A DNA stretch of 64,000 nucleotides, taken from positions 496,001 through 560,000 of the forward strand of contig NZ_JACBZM010000001.1 of NCBI RefSeq assembly GCF_013408525.1, given 5' to 3'. This DNA is from Nocardioides aromaticivorans. GTDB taxonomy: Bacteria; Actinomycetota; Actinomycetes; Propionibacteriales; Nocardioidaceae. This document shows, one piece after another, positions 34,798-43,359 of this stretch; positions within the stretch are counted from its first letter, which is position 1, and each line of letters opens with the position of its first letter. The notes beneath the pieces were generated by a model that saw only the letters and a program-made list of their open reading frames with translations, ran no database searches and was not told where the DNA came from. The position numbers and the translations under genes are program-made.

Positions 34798-35736
34798 GTG
34801 GGACGCGCACTGGTGATCGGGTGCGGCGGCACCCTGGGCTTCGCCTGGACGGCCGCCGTCCTCGCCGAGCTCGAGCGGCAGGGCTGGGACCCGCGCACGG
34901 CCGACGTGCTCGTCGGTACGTCGGCGGGGGCCGAGTTGGTCGCGATGCTGGGCTCGGGCATCCGGGCGTCCGCGATCGACGCCGCGACGGACCGGAAGGT
35001 CGCCGCGCACCTCTCCTCCCCCGGCGCCCCCGGAAGGCTGCCCGGCCTGCCGCGCCCCTGGCTGCCTGGCCTCGGCCTGACCCGTGCCGCCCTCACCCGC
35101 CGCGTCGACGTGCTCGCCGGGCTCGCCGGCCTCCTCCCGCGCGGCGGCGGCGACCCGCACTGGCTGGTGGAGCTGGGGGACGCGCTCGCCACCCGCGACG
35201 GCTGGACCAGGCACCCGGCGACCTGGCTGGTCGCGGCCGACGCCGCCACGGGTGGGCGGATCGCGCTCGGCCACCCCGACGCACCGCGGGCCACCCTCGG
35301 CGAGGCGATCGCCGCGTCGTGGGCGATCCCGGGCTGGTTCCCGCCGGTCACGATCGACGGGCACCGGCTGCTCGACGGGGGCGCGGTCTCCCCCACCTCC
35401 GCGGACCTGCTGCTTTCCGAGATCGCCGCCGGGCGGATCGACGAGGTCGTGGTCGTCGCCCCGATGTCGAGCCACGGCGGCGCTCCGGCGAAGGGTGCCG
35501 CCCGGCTCGAGCGCCTCCTGCGCCACCCGATGACCCGCCGCGTCGACCGCGAGGTCGCGCTCCTCCGCGCCGCCGGCGCCCGGGTCTCCCGCATCGAGCC
35601 CACCCGCGCGGACCTCGACGCGATGGGCCCCAACTTCATGGACGCCGCCCGCCTCGACGACGTGCGCGCGACCGCCCGCACCAACGCCCCGTCCCTCGTC
35701 ACCCGACGCCTGAAGACCCTGGAGCTGACCCGATGA
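34798..35736 (+). CDS. Patatin-like phospholipase/lipid acyl hydrolase
   Basis: A 312-residue patatin. The oxyanion loop is GCGGTLGFAW at about 8-17, the nucleophile elbow is VGTSAGAEL (GxSxG) near residue 42, and the catalytic Asp is in LLDGGAVSPTSADLLL. Such enzymes release fatty acids from lipids or esters. GTG start at 34798 follows CAGGGGGC. Its stop overlaps the SDR start (ATGA), the first of two such couplings in this operon. Confidence 0.88.
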   Translation: MGRALVIGCGGTLGFAWTAAVLAELERQGWDPRTADVLVGTSAGAELVAMLGSGIRASAIDAATDRKVAAHLSSPGAPGRLPGLPRPWLPGLGLTRAALTRRVDVLAGLAGLLPRGGGDPHWLVELGDALATRDGWTRHPATWLVAADAATGGRIALGHPDAPRATLGEAIAASWAIPGWFPPVTIDGHRLLDGGAVSPTSADLLLSEIAAGRIDEVVVVAPMSSHGGAPAKGAARLERLLRHPMTRRVDREVALLRAAGARVSRIEPTRADLDAMGPNFMDAARLDDVRATARTNAPSLVTRRLKTLELTR

Positions 35737-36578
35737 CCCGACCCGCCCGCATCGACCTCGACGGCGCCCACGTCGTCATCACGGGCGGCGCCCGCGGCAT
35801 CGGCCGCGCCACCGCGGAGGCCTTCCTGGCGCGCGGCGCCAGGGTGTCCGTCGGCGACCTCGACCTCGCCGCCGCCACCCGGACCGCCGAGGAGACCGGT
35901 GCCAGCGCCCACCAGGTCGACGTGGCCGACGCGGCGTCGTACGACGCCTTCGTCGACGCCGCCGAGGCGGAGCACGGTCCCGTGGACGTCCTGGTCAACA
36001 ACGCCGGCGTGATGCCGAGCGGCGCCTTCCTGGAGCAGACGCCGGCCACGGACCGGCTGACCATGGAGGTCAACGTGCAGGGCGTGCTCAACGGCATGCG
36101 CCGGGTGCTGCCGGGGATGGTCGAGCGCCGCCGCGGGCACGTCGTCAACATCGCCTCGCTGGCCGGGAAGTTCCCGGTCCCCGGTCTGGCGGTCTACAAC
36201 GCCAGCAAGTTCGCGGTGGTCGGGCTGACCGCCGCGACGCGCCTGGAGATGGCGCCCCACGGCGTCACCCTGACCGCGATCCTGCCCTCGGCCGTCGACA
36301 CCGACCTCGCCTCCGGCTTCGACATGAAGCCGATCCCGAAGGTGAAGCCCGGCGACATCGCCGACGCCGTCGTCGACTCGGTGCGCAACCGCGCCGCCGA
36401 GATCGCCGTCCCCCGCTACGTCGGCGCGCTGGCCGCCGGCACCCACCTCGTCCCGGTCCCCGTCATGGACCGGGTCCGCAAGGTCGTCCGCGGCGACCGC
36501 GCCCTCCACCCCGACGACGTCGCGCGAGCGGCGTACACCGCCAGGCTCGACGCCGCCACCGATCGGAGCAACCGATGA
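35733..36578 (+). CDS. Short-chain dehydrogenase/reductase
   Basis: A 281-residue classical SDR. The cofactor motif TGGARGIGRAT is at about 17-27, then VDVLVNNAGVMPSG, catalytic Ser in NIASLAGKFPVPG and AVYNASKFAV with the Tyr-Lys pair. Its long C-terminus (KVKPGDIADAVVDSV, GALAAGTHLVPVPVMDR) is like SDRs found beside flavin monooxygenases in lipid-degrading actinobacteria. It is coupled by ATGA overlaps to the patatin gene before it and the monooxygenase after it. Confidence 0.88.
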   Translation: MTRPARIDLDGAHVVITGGARGIGRATAEAFLARGARVSVGDLDLAAATRTAEETGASAHQVDVADAASYDAFVDAAEAEHGPVDVLVNNAGVMPSGAFLEQTPATDRLTMEVNVQGVLNGMRRVLPGMVERRRGHVVNIASLAGKFPVPGLAVYNASKFAVVGLTAATRLEMAPHGVTLTAILPSAVDTDLASGFDMKPIPKVKPGDIADAVVDSVRNRAAEIAVPRYVGALAAGTHLVPVPVMDRVRKVVRGDRALHPDDVARAAYTARLDAATDRSNR

Positions 36579-38065
36579 CCACCCACATCCACGACGCCGT
36601 CATCGTCGGCGCCGGCTTCGGCGGCATGGGTGCCGCGATCCAGCTCAAGCGCCTCGGGTACGACGACCTGGTGATCCTCGAGCGCGAGGACGACCTCGGC
36701 GGCACCTGGCACGTCAACCGCTACCCCGGTCTCGCCGTCGACATCCCGAGCTCGACCTACTCCTACTCCTTCGAGCCGAACCCGCACTGGACGCGGCTGT
36801 TCGCGCCCGGGCCGGAGCTCAAGGCCTACGCGGTGCACGTGGCCGACAAGTACGACCTGCGCCGCCACATGCGCTTCGACACCGTCGTCGAGGGCGCGCG
36901 CTGGGACGAGGAGACGTCGACCTGGCGCGTCTCCCTCGAGGGCGGCGAGAGCGTCGTCGGCCGCTTCCTGCTGACCGCGACCGGCTTCCTCTCCCAGCCG
37001 AAGCTGCCCGACATCCCGGGGGTCGAGGACTTCGCCGGGACGGTCATGCACACGACCCGCTGGGACGACGGCATCGACCTGCAGGGCAAGCGGATCGGCA
37101 TCATCGGCACGGGCGCGACCGCCGTGCAGCTGATCCCCGAGCTGGCGAAGGTGGCCGACCACCTCACCGTCTACCAGCGCACGCCGATCTACGTGAGCCC
37201 CAAGATGGACGGCCCGGTGCCCGGCGTCGTGCGCGGGGCGTTCGCGAAGGTGCCGCTGACCCAGAAGGCCACCCGCCTGGTCGGCACGTCGATCCTCGAG
37301 CTGCTGATGGTCGCCGGCGTCCTGCACTTCCGCGACCTCCCGGCGGCCAACCAGATCGGCAAGCGGGTCTGCGAGGCGCACCTGCGCCGCCAGGTCAAGG
37401 ACCCGGAGCTGCGGGCGAAGCTGACGCCGGACTACGACTTCGGGTGCAAGCGCCCGACCTTCAGCAACACCTACTTCCCGACCTTCACCAAGCCGCACGT
37501 CGACCTGGAGACGACCACGATCGACCACGTCGACGCGGCGGGGATCGTGACCGCGGACGGCAACCGGGCCGACCTCGACGTCCTGGTGCTCGCCACGGGC
37601 TTCAACCTGTGGGACACCAACTTCCCGGCCATCGAGGTGATCGGCCGCGAGGGCCGCGACCTCGGCAAGTGGTGGCGCGAGACCCGGTTCCAGGCCTACG
37701 AGGGCATCGCGGTGCCGAAGTTCCCGAACTTCTTCTCGCTCAACAGTCCCTACTCCTACTCGGGCCTGTCCTACTTCACGACCATCGAGACCCAGATGGC
37801 CCACATGGAGCGGCTGCTCAAGGCGATGGCGAAGCGTGGCGCCGACGTCGTCGAGGTCACCGAGGAGGCCAACGACGCCTTCCTGGAGCGGATGACCGGC
37901 CTGCTCGGGAACTCGGTGTTCTCCGCCGGGAGCTGCTCGACCGCGCGGAGCTACTACTTCAACCAGCACGGCGAAGCCGTGCTGCTTCGACCGACGTCGA
38001 CGCTGTCGGCACACCGCGAGGCGGTGCGGTTCCCGCTGGACGACTACGAGTACCGCACCGCCTGA
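36575..38065 (+). CDS. FAD-dependent Baeyer-Villiger-type monooxygenase
   Basis: A 496-residue flavoprotein. The FAD Rossmann motif VIVGAGFGGMGAAIQL is near residue 9, and GGTWHVNRYPG follows. The Baeyer-Villiger fingerprint is FAGTVMHTTRWDD (FxGxxxHxxxW with Asp in place of the final Pro). The NADPH motif is GIIGTGATAVQLIPEL. Such enzymes insert oxygen next to a ketone, giving an ester; the neighbouring hydrolase and SDR could supply the ketone and split the ester. It ends the operon, convergent with an MFS gene. Confidence 0.92.
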   Translation: MTTHIHDAVIVGAGFGGMGAAIQLKRLGYDDLVILEREDDLGGTWHVNRYPGLAVDIPSSTYSYSFEPNPHWTRLFAPGPELKAYAVHVADKYDLRRHMRFDTVVEGARWDEETSTWRVSLEGGESVVGRFLLTATGFLSQPKLPDIPGVEDFAGTVMHTTRWDDGIDLQGKRIGIIGTGATAVQLIPELAKVADHLTVYQRTPIYVSPKMDGPVPGVVRGAFAKVPLTQKATRLVGTSILELLMVAGVLHFRDLPAANQIGKRVCEAHLRRQVKDPELRAKLTPDYDFGCKRPTFSNTYFPTFTKPHVDLETTTIDHVDAAGIVTADGNRADLDVLVLATGFNLWDTNFPAIEVIGREGRDLGKWWRETRFQAYEGIAVPKFPNFFSLNSPYSYSGLSYFTTIETQMAHMERLLKAMAKRGADVVEVTEEANDAFLERMTGLLGNSVFSAGSCSTARSYYFNQHGEAVLLRPTSTLSAHREAVRFPLDDYEYRTA

Positions 38066-38078
38066 CGGCGACGACTGC

Positions 38079-39416
38079 TCAGACGGGGACGACGTCCTCC
38101 TCGACGTGCGTGCCGGTGCCCGGCGCCGCGTGCATCGCGCGGTGCCGGGTCTCGGCCATCAGCAGCACGCAGACCACGCTGAGCGCGCCGAACGCGGCCA
38201 GCATCCAGCCGACGGCGTTGGTGTTGCCGGCCTCGACGAAGTCCGAGGCGAGGTACGGCGCCGTACCGCCTCCGATGACGCCGGCGAGGTTGTAGGCCAT
38301 GCCCGCGCCGGTGTAGCGGTACTCCGTGCGGAACATCTCCGGCAGCATCGCGCCCGCCGGGCCGTAGGAGACGGCGAAGATCGCGAGCGTGCCGAACAGG
38401 CCGATGGCGAAGGCCGTGCCGGTGCCCTTGTCGAGGATCGGGAAGAGCGCGAAGCCCCACGGGATGGCGACCAGGCAGGACGCGAGGACGACCTTGCGAC
38501 GGCCGAAGCGGTCGCTGTAGACGGCCGACAGCGTGATCAGTGCGCCGAAGACGACGGCGCCGACGACACCCATCGTGAGCACGGTGGCGCGGGACAGGCC
38601 GATCACGGTGGTGCCGTAGGAGGTCAGGAACGCGGTGCCGATGTAGAAGAAGGCGAAGAGCATCGCCAGCGACCCACCGCCGAGCAGGATCTCCCGCCAC
38701 TGGTGCTTCAACGACGCCGCGAGCGGGCCCTGCGTGCTGGCCCGGGTCTTCGTGGTCTCCCGGAACATCGGGGTCTCCTCGACCTTCAGCCGGACGTAGA
38801 GGCCGACCAGGACGAGCAGCGCGCTCGCCACGAACGGGACCCGCCAGCCCCACTCGACGAACGCCGGGCTGGTCTCGCCGACGGCGCGGTTGATGAGCAG
38901 GAAGGTGCCGCTGGAGAGGGCGAAGGCGATGGCCGGGCCGAGCTGCGGGAAGGCGGCGTACAGGCCGCGCTTGTTCGGCGGTGCGTACTCCGCGGCGAGC
39001 AGAGTCGCGCCCGCCCACTCCCCACCGACGGCGAGGCCCTGGAGGAAGCGCAGCGCCACGAGCAGGATCGGCGCGGCGACGCCGATCGTGTCGGCGCTCG
39101 GCAGAAGTCCGATGGCGACGGTGGCGGCGCCCATCAGCAGCAGGGTGCTGATCAGCGTCTTCTTGCGGCCCAGCCGGTCGCCGAAGTGGCCGAAGCCGAT
39201 CGCGCCCACCGGCCGGGCGATGAACGCCACGGCGAAGGTGGCGAAGGACGCCACGCTCGCCGCGGAGTCGCCCAGTGCGGGGAAGAACACCGTCGGGAAC
39301 ACCAGCGCCGCGGCGGTGCCGTAGATGAAGAAGTCGTAGAACTCGATGGTGGTACCGGCGCAGCTCGCGAAGGCGACGCGGCGCATCGGGGTCGGGGGTG
39401 TCGAACGGTCGGACAT
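38079..39416 (-). CDS. MFS metabolite:H+ symporter (MHS family)
   Basis: A 445-residue, 12-helix MFS transporter. It has the MHS marks ASCAGTTIEFYDFFIYGTAA at about 17-36, PVGAIGFGHFGDRLGRKKTL (the family A motif between helices 2 and 3) and LPSADTIG before a conserved LRFLQGLAVGGEWAGATLL. Relatives (ShiA, ProP, KgtP) import shikimate, betaine or dicarboxylates; the substrate here is open. It is divergent from a LuxR-type regulator whose promoter region carries palindromes, suggesting substrate-linked control. Confidence 0.9.
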   Translation of the reverse strand: MSDRSTPPTPMRRVAFASCAGTTIEFYDFFIYGTAAALVFPTVFFPALGDSAASVASFATFAVAFIARPVGAIGFGHFGDRLGRKKTLISTLLLMGAATVAIGLLPSADTIGVAAPILLVALRFLQGLAVGGEWAGATLLAAEYAPPNKRGLYAAFPQLGPAIAFALSSGTFLLINRAVGETSPAFVEWGWRVPFVASALLVLVGLYVRLKVEETPMFRETTKTRASTQGPLAASLKHQWREILLGGGSLAMLFAFFYIGTAFLTSYGTTVIGLSRATVLTMGVVGAVVFGALITLSAVYSDRFGRRKVVLASCLVAIPWGFALFPILDKGTGTAFAIGLFGTLAIFAVSYGPAGAMLPEMFRTEYRYTGAGMAYNLAGVIGGGTAPYLASDFVEAGNTNAVGWMLAAFGALSVVCVLLMAETRHRAMHAAPGTGTHVEEDVVPV

Positions 39417-39537
39417 GGATCACTCCTCGGTGGTCGTGCGTGGCGCAGAGTGTGAGCCGGGCCACAATCGCCGCGGGCCCCCCGAAGGTGGGGTCGACCA
39501 CCCCTCACCCCCCTAAGGAGGTAGCCGCATTGCCGGT

Positions 39538-39551
39538 GTGACCGCGGTCAC
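39538..39551. promoter_or_regulatory. Palindrome next to the LuxR-type regulator promoter
   Basis: GTGACCGCGGTCAC is a perfect 14-bp palindrome ending 2 bp before TACCGT (39553-39558), the likely -10 box, which is itself 7 nt before the ATG at 39566. A second imperfect palindrome CCCCCTAAGGAGG lies at about 39509-39521. Either may bind the LuxR-type protein. Confidence 0.5.
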
Positions 39552-39565
39552 CTACCGTTGTCGTC

Positions 39566-40465
39566 ATGGCAACCGGAGTGGTCCAGGAGGCGCCGTACGA
39601 CGGCAGCCGGCTCCTGCGCGCGCTCGCCGACTTCCGCGCGGTCGGCCGCAGCGACGTCGCGTTCGGCGGGCCGGTCGTCGCCGGGGGCACGGCCCTCGAC
39701 ATCACCGGCCTCCACGGCACGAACACCCGCTCCCTGCAGGGCCTGCGGGTGCGCAGCAGCTACGGCCTCGGCGGCAAGGCACTGATGATCGGTCGCCCGG
39801 TCTCGGTCACCAACTACTACGACGCCCGCGGCATCACCCACCAGTACGACGGCCCGGTGCGCGCCGAGCAGCTGGAGACGGTGACCGCGCTGCCCATCGT
39901 CGTCGACCGGATCCCGCGGATGGTCGTCTACCTCGCCCACCGCACCCAGGTCGTCCTCGGCGACGTCTGGTACGACGCCTTCCTCCCCCTCGTGCGCAAG
40001 GTCGAGCGCGAGATCGCGGTCGACGACGAGGTGCGACGCCGCCTGCTGGCCCTGGGCCGCGTGGGAGCGGTGCCGTCGCTGCCGACCACCACGTCCACGC
40101 CGCCGGCGGTGCAGCTGACCCGCGCCGACCTCCGCGACATCTCCGACGAGCTCGCCGACCTCGCTGCGCTGATCGACGACGAGGGCCTCCGCTCCCGGCT
40201 CGAGGAGGTGCGCCACCGCGTCGAGCTGGGCCGCTCCCCCGAGCCGGCAGCACCCCGCACGCCGGTGCCGACCGGTCTCGCCGCACGCGAGATCGACGTC
40301 CTCGCGCAGGTGGCGCTGGGACAGAGCAACCGCCAGGTCGCCGAGTCCCTCGGGCTCGTGGAGAGCACCGTGAAGTCCTACCTGAAGAACGCCATGCGCA
40401 AGCTGCACGCGACCAACCGCGTGCACGCCGTACGGCTGGCCCGCGAGGCCGGCGTCATCGACTAG
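39566..40465 (+). CDS. LuxR-type regulator with an IclR/GAF-like sensor region
   Basis: A 299-residue regulator. Residues about 60-170 (GLRVRSSYGLGGKALMIGRP, VSVTNYYDARGITHQYDGPV) resemble a small-molecule-sensing GAF/IclR-effector fold. The C-terminal about 65 residues are a LuxR helix-turn-helix: LAAREIDVLAQVALGQSNRQ, VAESLGLVESTVKSYLKN, MRKLHATNRVHAV. This layout is common next to catabolic or uptake genes in actinobacteria. It is divergent from the MFS symporter and ends 3 bp before the convergent zwf stop. Confidence 0.85.
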   Translation: MATGVVQEAPYDGSRLLRALADFRAVGRSDVAFGGPVVAGGTALDITGLHGTNTRSLQGLRVRSSYGLGGKALMIGRPVSVTNYYDARGITHQYDGPVRAEQLETVTALPIVVDRIPRMVVYLAHRTQVVLGDVWYDAFLPLVRKVEREIAVDDEVRRRLLALGRVGAVPSLPTTTSTPPAVQLTRADLRDISDELADLAALIDDEGLRSRLEEVRHRVELGRSPEPAAPRTPVPTGLAAREIDVLAQVALGQSNRQVAESLGLVESTVKSYLKNAMRKLHATNRVHAVRLAREAGVID

Positions 40466-40468
40466 CGC

Positions 40469-41917
40469 TCAGCCGCCCAGGGTGTTCGGGTCGCGCCACT
40501 GCCGCTCGAACGGCAGCCGCCAGGCGTAGGGCGCGATCAGCTGGTGGATCTGGTTGGGCCCCCAGCTGCCCTGCCGGTAGGGCCGCACGACGGGCGGGTT
40601 CTCCAGCAGCGGGGCGGAGACCTCCCAGAGCCGCTCGATGCCCTCGGCCGACGTGAACAGCGTCCGGTCGCCGCGCGCGGCGTCGTAGATGAGCCGCTCG
40701 TAGGCCTCGAGCACCGAGCCCGCCCACGTCGTGTCGCCCATCGCGAACTGCATCGAGAGCTTGTCGAGCTTCATGCCCGGGCCGGGCCGCTTGCCGTAGA
40801 AGGACAGCGACATCTTGGCCTTGTCGGCGAGGTCGAAGGTCAAGTGGTCGGGGCCGTGGTCGCCGACCCCGGAGTTCTTCGGGAACATCGACTTCGGGGG
40901 CTCCTTGAAGGCGATCGAGATGATCCGCGCCCCCTCGGCCAGCCGCTTGCCGGTGCGGAGGTAGAAGGGCACGCCGGCCCAGCGCCAGTTGTCGATGTAG
41001 CACTTGAGCGCGATGAAGGTCTCGGTCTCCGACTCGGGCGCGACGCCCTCGATGTTGCGATAGCCCTGGTACTGGCCCCGTACGACGTCGGCCGGGTCGA
41101 TCGGGACCATCGAGCGGAAGACCTTGTTCTTCTCCTCGTTGATGGCGGCCGGGGTCAGCTCGGTCGGCGGCTCCAGGGCGATGAACGCGAGCACCTGGAA
41201 GAGGTGGGTGACGACCATGTCCTTGTAGGCGCCGGTCGACTCGTAGAAGTTCGCGCGCTGGTCGAGCCCCAGCTCCTCGGGCACGTCGATCTGGATGTGG
41301 TCGATGTTGTTGCGGTGCCAGATCGGCTCGAACAGCCCGTTGGCGAAGCGGAACGCGAGGATGTTCTGCGCCGCCTCCTTCCCGAGGAAGTGGTCGATCC
41401 GGTAGATCTGCGACTCGTCGAAGGTCTTGTGGAGCTCGGCGTTGAGCGCCTTGGCCGTCGTCAGGTCGACGCCGAACGGCTTCTCCATGATGATCCGGCT
41501 GCCCTCGACGAGCTCCGCCTCGTCGAGGGTCTTCACCACCGACAGGGCCGCCTTGGGCGGGACGCTCAGGTAGTGCAGGCGGATCCGGTCGCCGTCCAGG
41601 CCGGACTCGGCCTTCTCCACCGCCGCTCGCAGCCCGGAGGACCCCTCGGCACCGGGCGCCCAGTGCAGCAGCTTGCTGAACTCCGGCCAGGCGTCCATGT
41701 CGCCGTCGTCGCCCGAGAACTCCTTGACCGCCTCGTGCACGAAGGCGACGAAGGACTCCGTCGTGTGGTCGTCCAGCGACGTGCCGACGATCTGCAGCTG
41801 GGGCAGCAGTCCCGTCTCGAAGAGGTGCAGCAGCCCCGGCAGGAGCTTGCGTCGCGCCAGGTCGCCGGTCGCACCGAACAGCACCACGGTCACGGGCTTC
41901 TGCGTCTTCACTGCCAT
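40469..41917 (-). CDS. zwf: Glucose-6-phosphate 1-dehydrogenase
   Basis: A 482-residue enzyme that starts the oxidative pentose phosphate pathway and supplies NADPH. The nucleotide motif VVLFGATGDLARRKLLPGLL is at about 10-29, and the catalytic RIDHFLGKEAAQN follows the IIMEKPFG block; HIQIDVPEELG is also conserved. ATG at 41917 (MAVKTQKPVT) is chosen over a far upstream open frame that would cross the neighbouring lipoprotein gene. It stands alone: no opcA, pgl or gnd lies next to it, so it may be an extra copy. Confidence 0.97.
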   Translation of the reverse strand: MAVKTQKPVTVVLFGATGDLARRKLLPGLLHLFETGLLPQLQIVGTSLDDHTTESFVAFVHEAVKEFSGDDGDMDAWPEFSKLLHWAPGAEGSSGLRAAVEKAESGLDGDRIRLHYLSVPPKAALSVVKTLDEAELVEGSRIIMEKPFGVDLTTAKALNAELHKTFDESQIYRIDHFLGKEAAQNILAFRFANGLFEPIWHRNNIDHIQIDVPEELGLDQRANFYESTGAYKDMVVTHLFQVLAFIALEPPTELTPAAINEEKNKVFRSMVPIDPADVVRGQYQGYRNIEGVAPESETETFIALKCYIDNWRWAGVPFYLRTGKRLAEGARIISIAFKEPPKSMFPKNSGVGDHGPDHLTFDLADKAKMSLSFYGKRPGPGMKLDKLSMQFAMGDTTWAGSVLEAYERLIYDAARGDRTLFTSAEGIERLWEVSAPLLENPPVVRPYRQGSWGPNQIHQLIAPYAWRLPFERQWRDPNTLGG

Positions 41918-42050
41918 GTCATCCACATTGCCTCCCAGATGTTTCCGGGACAATAACGCTCGCCGAACGCCGCCCGCGCGGGCAGAGACGCTCCAGGTAA
42001 AGAATGGGGCGTCCCGGGAACCTGGGCGGTACCCCGGACCTCGTGGGTTC

Positions 42051-42803
42051 ATGAGAACCACCTCCCTCCTCCGGACGTCGGTCGCCCTCGCCGCGGCGAC
42101 CGCCCTCCTGGGCGCCTGCTCCGACAGCGATGCAGATGACGACACGACGGCCACGCCGTCCTCCAGCGAGTCCAGCGAGCCCGCCGGGTCCACCCCGTCC
42201 ACCCCGGCCGACCTGCCCGCGGGCGTGCTCGCCCTCCCCGAGGCCCCGACCGGCGGGACGTCCATCGACGTCGCCGCCGGCCGCTACCGCGTGAGGCTCG
42301 ACGACGCCCTGTCGTTCGACGTCACCCTGCCGGCCGGCAGCACGGTCCACGACAACGGGCTCTTCCTCGCCACCCCGAGCTTCGTGCTCAAGACCGAGCT
42401 CGCCGGCGAGGAGTACGGCGTCCCGCGCGACCCGTGCACCGACCAGACCATCGAGCCCGCGGGCAGCACGGTCGAGGACCTCGTCGCCGCGCTGTCGGAC
42501 CTGCCGGCCTACGAGGTCTCGGCTCCCGAGGCGGTCGAGCTCGGCGGTGCCGAGGGCGCCTACCTCGAGGCGCGGGTCCCTCGCGGCTACGACGACTCGA
42601 AGTGCGCCGGCGGTGCCGTGCAGCTGCCCGGCAACCCGGACACCGCGGTCGGCGGGCCCGCGCCCTACACCGGTCGCTGGTGGGTCCTCGACGTCGAGGG
42701 CCGACGGGTCGTCGTACAGCAGAACTGCTGGGGGTGCTCGGACCGCGACCTCGCCCGTGCGCCGAAGACGGCCGGGACCATCACCTTCACAGCGACCCCG
42801 TGA
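42051..42803 (+). CDS. Lipoprotein sharing its extracytoplasmic domain with the nearby anti-sigma-like protein
   Basis: A 250-residue lipoprotein. The signal and lipobox are MRTTSLLRTSVALAAATALLG then AC, giving a lipidated Cys near residue 23. A Ser/Thr/Pro linker follows, and then a domain from about 60 to 250 with SIDVAAGRYRVRLDDALSFD, GEEYGVPRDPCTD, ARVPRGYDDSKCAGGAV and QQNCWGCSDRDL. This domain recurs at about 70 percent identity in the membrane protein encoded at 43352-44164, across the ECF sigma gene between them. No wider family is recognised. Confidence 0.85.
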   Translation: MRTTSLLRTSVALAAATALLGACSDSDADDDTTATPSSSESSEPAGSTPSTPADLPAGVLALPEAPTGGTSIDVAAGRYRVRLDDALSFDVTLPAGSTVHDNGLFLATPSFVLKTELAGEEYGVPRDPCTDQTIEPAGSTVEDLVAALSDLPAYEVSAPEAVELGGAEGAYLEARVPRGYDDSKCAGGAVQLPGNPDTAVGGPAPYTGRWWVLDVEGRRVVVQQNCWGCSDRDLARAPKTAGTITFTATP

Positions 42804-42822
42804 TGCGGGACGGTTGAACGAC

Positions 42823-43359
42823 ATGACGGAGGTGCTGGTGGACGGCAGGCGCGCGGCAGAGGGCATCGAGGCCCTGTACGCCGCGTCGTACCGCCGGCTG
42901 GTCGTGCAGATGTACGCCATCTGCGGCGACCTGACCGATGCGGAGGACGCGGTGCAGGAGGCCTTCATCACCGCGATCCGCAAGCACCGGACCCTCCGTT
43001 CCGTCGCCAACCCCGAGGCGTGGGTCAGGACCGTGGCCCTGCGCCGGCTCCACCGCGGCTGGCGCCACCTCGCCGTCGTACGCCGCCACCAGGCGCTGGA
43101 CCGGCCCGACGAGCCGACCGTCGAGGTCGGCCCCGAGCACGTCGCCCTGGTGGCGGCGCTGGCGCTGCTCGACCCGGACCAGCGCGAGGCGGTGGTCCTG
43201 CACCACCTGGCCGACCTGCCCGTGTCCGAGATCGCCGAGCAGCTCGGGCTGCCGGTGGGCACGGTCAAGTCCCGGCTCGGGCGGGGGCGCCAACGGCTCG
43301 CGGAGCTGATGGCCGAGAGGGATCCGGCGAGCGAGAGGGAGGAGCCGAGCCATGGCTGA
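42823..43359 (+). CDS. ECF-type RNA polymerase sigma factor
   Basis: A 178-residue sigma-70 family protein. Region 2 has LYAASYRRLVVQMYAICGDL then TDAEDAVQEAFITA (the -10-binding and melting part). Region 4 has LALLDPDQREAVVLHHLADL, PVSEIAEQLGLPVGTVKSRL and GRGRQRLAEL. It starts 20 bp after the lipoprotein and overlaps the next gene by 8 bp, so it is translationally coupled to the membrane-anchored partner, which is the likely anti-sigma factor. Confidence 0.94.
   Translation: MTEVLVDGRRAAEGIEALYAASYRRLVVQMYAICGDLTDAEDAVQEAFITAIRKHRTLRSVANPEAWVRTVALRRLHRGWRHLAVVRRHQALDRPDEPTVEVGPEHVALVAALALLDPDQREAVVLHHLADLPVSEIAEQLGLPVGTVKSRLGRGRQRLAELMAERDPASEREEPSHG

Noticed and set aside
34083..36509. 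808-codon minus-strand frame that ends in the TetR gene
   Set aside because: Only the last 209 codons are the TetR protein. The upstream part is antisense to the patatin and SDR genes.
40469..42265. N-terminally extended version of zwf starting at 42265
   Set aside because: The extension overlaps the divergent lipoprotein gene and lacks similarity to Zwf, which starts just before the FGATGDLA motif.
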